23,877 nt of DNA from Paulinella micropora (lineage: Eukaryota; Cercozoa; Imbricatea; Euglyphida), in NCBI GenBank assembly GCA_009731375.1, contig BJOX01000257.1, positions 648,108 through 671,984 of the forward strand, read 5' to 3'. Both the position numbers and the translations under genes were made by a program. The first letter of the stretch is position 1. Each line of letters opens with the position of its first letter. Shown piece after piece: positions 22,252-23,877 of the stretch. The notes below the pieces were generated by a model. It did not search any database, had not been told where the DNA came from, and worked only from the letters and a program-made list of their open reading frames with translations.

Positions 22252-22372
22252 CCTATCTACCTATCTATCTCTCTATCTACTATCTATCTAATCTATCTAT
22301 CTATCTATCTATCTATCTACCTACCTACCTATCTATCTATCTGGCATCTTAGGCCTAGGTCATGTCTCTCTC

Positions 22373-22405
<33 letters not shown>

Positions 22406-22406
22406 G

Positions 22407-22441
<35 letters not shown>

Positions 22442-22543
22442 TCATCTATTCTATTCTATTCTATTCTATTCTATCTATATATCTATCTATCTATCTATCT
22501 ATCTATCTAACTACCTATCTATCTATCTATATAGGTCATGTCT
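21808..22543. repeat. Composite array 6: (TATC)n with a 24-bp palindromic island
   Basis: The island GCATCTTAGGCCTAGGTCAT then GTCTC occurs near 22190 and 22344, with shorter versions at 22091 (AGGCTTAGGCCTAGGTCATG) and 22532 (ATAGGTCATGTCTC). TAGGCCTA is self-complementary. Between islands the TATC runs share CTACCTACCTACC variants. A short TATG run lies before it at 21730-21768. Confidence 0.85.
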
Positions 22544-22805
22544 CAAATGAAAAGCTTGTGACGAGAGCTTTCGCAACATATATACATACCCTCCAAACAG
22601 CAGGTCAAACATACATACATACATAAACATATATATCATACATAATATGCGTAATATACATAACATACACCAAACCAGGCAAGTGTCAACGAGCAGATCA
22701 AAACATACATAAATACATACATAAGAACCACTCCACAAGGAATAAAATAGAGTAGGCTGGGAAGAAGCGTTTGAGTCATGGTTTATGGTACTTACGAACT
22801 AGAAA
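22544..22805. other. Unique AT-rich stretch, no gene seen
   Basis: Contains scattered ATACATA remnants and no convincing open frame, tRNA or promoter. I see nothing I can name. Confidence 0.5.
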
Positions 22806-23004
<199 letters not shown>

Positions 23005-23080
23005 ACTTCACACCATTCCTACCATTCATATCATACGTAACATGCGCATCAGACATATCATACATATCAAACATGCCCAA

Positions 23081-23244
23081 CGACTACGATAACAGACAAT
23101 AATATTTGTGTATTATACATTTGTTATTGTTGTTATTTGGATAAATAGGCGTTCGCTTAGCTGCCTTCCACTTTCACTGCAAACGACTAAGATAAGAGAC
23201 AATAATATTTGTGTATTATACATGTGCTATTGTTGTTAGATATA
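23081..23244. repeat. Direct duplication of about 60 bp, offset 103 bp
   Basis: CGACTACGATAACAGACAAT... at 23081 and CGACTAAGATAAGAGACAAT... at 23184 share the following AATATTTGTGTATTATACAT with few differences. Confidence 0.85.
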
Positions 23245-23267
23245 GCGAAGCCAAAGCCAAAGCCAAC

Positions 23268-23373
23268 CTCCTGTGTGCATGATTGAAGACTGCCGGTTGA
23301 CACTGTGCCTATTGCTTGCCGACTTGCCGTGCTGTATGCCACTTGGCAAGTTTGATCGGCAGGCACGAACACC
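23268..23373 (-). CDS. Exon-like block G, unrecognised
   Basis: On the minus strand, after TTATAG at 23374, one base and 35 codons read [20 protein letters not shown], then IGTVSTGSLQSCTQE, ending GAG|GTTGGC. The alternative frame ([12 protein letters not shown]) is also open and its VRACR resembles VQACR at block C, so the frame is not settled. Three truncated copies upstream on the minus strand (23528, 23705, 23799) keep GTTGTAG and the first 45 or so bases. Confidence 0.3.
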
Positions 23374-23399
23374 CTATAACACACCGTGAAGCTTTTTTC

Positions 23400-23877
<478 letters not shown>

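Overview
This looks like intergenic or intronic DNA from a large, repeat-rich animal-type nuclear genome in draft assembly. The signs are very long tri-, tetra-, penta- and hexanucleotide arrays, minisatellites, a tRNA-derived SINE head, a MITE-like element, short exon-like blocks bounded by AG and GT, and four N gaps (3631-3640, 13344-13353, 18220-18229, 21220-21416). The species cannot be told from the window. There is no complete gene, no operon and no functional RNA gene that I can support.

Layout. 1-3220 is mostly unique DNA with a 277-bp inverted-repeat element (1121-1397). 3224-5065 holds GATA, GA and TAG arrays. 5068-8738 starts with an exon-like block and continues as a composite array in which (ATGT)n alternates with about 27 copies of the 5' end of that block; two more copies lie inverted near 8795 and 9027. 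9095-11572 is a 34-monomer satellite of about 73 bp. 11575-13343 holds the SINE head, an 83-bp minisatellite, and a 297-bp identical duplication inside TATC repeats. 13787-16790 has two more exon-like blocks, each beside (ACAT)n arrays carrying truncated copies. 16799-18722 has a unique island, a 53-bp satellite and a coiled-coil-like exon. 18766-22543 is GATA/TATC arrays with short islands, a palindrome and AAG/AATAAG/TAAGA tracts. 22808-23877 ends with GATA and a GA-based composite array with a last exon-like block.

The most interesting pattern is this. Several exon-like blocks, all on the minus strand, sit next to microsatellite arrays that repeat only part of the same block. Copies on the higher-coordinate side (upstream for the minus strand) keep an AG and the 5' part of the block. 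Copies on the lower-coordinate side keep the 3' part. Differences between copies are often synonymous in the proposed frame, which argues for true coding ancestry. The blocks might be exons of one minus-strand gene (order 23.3k, 18.3k, 15.9k, 13.8k, 5.1k), but I do not recognise the protein, and the phase of the 13.8k block does not follow directly from the 15.9k block, so at least one link is missing or wrong.
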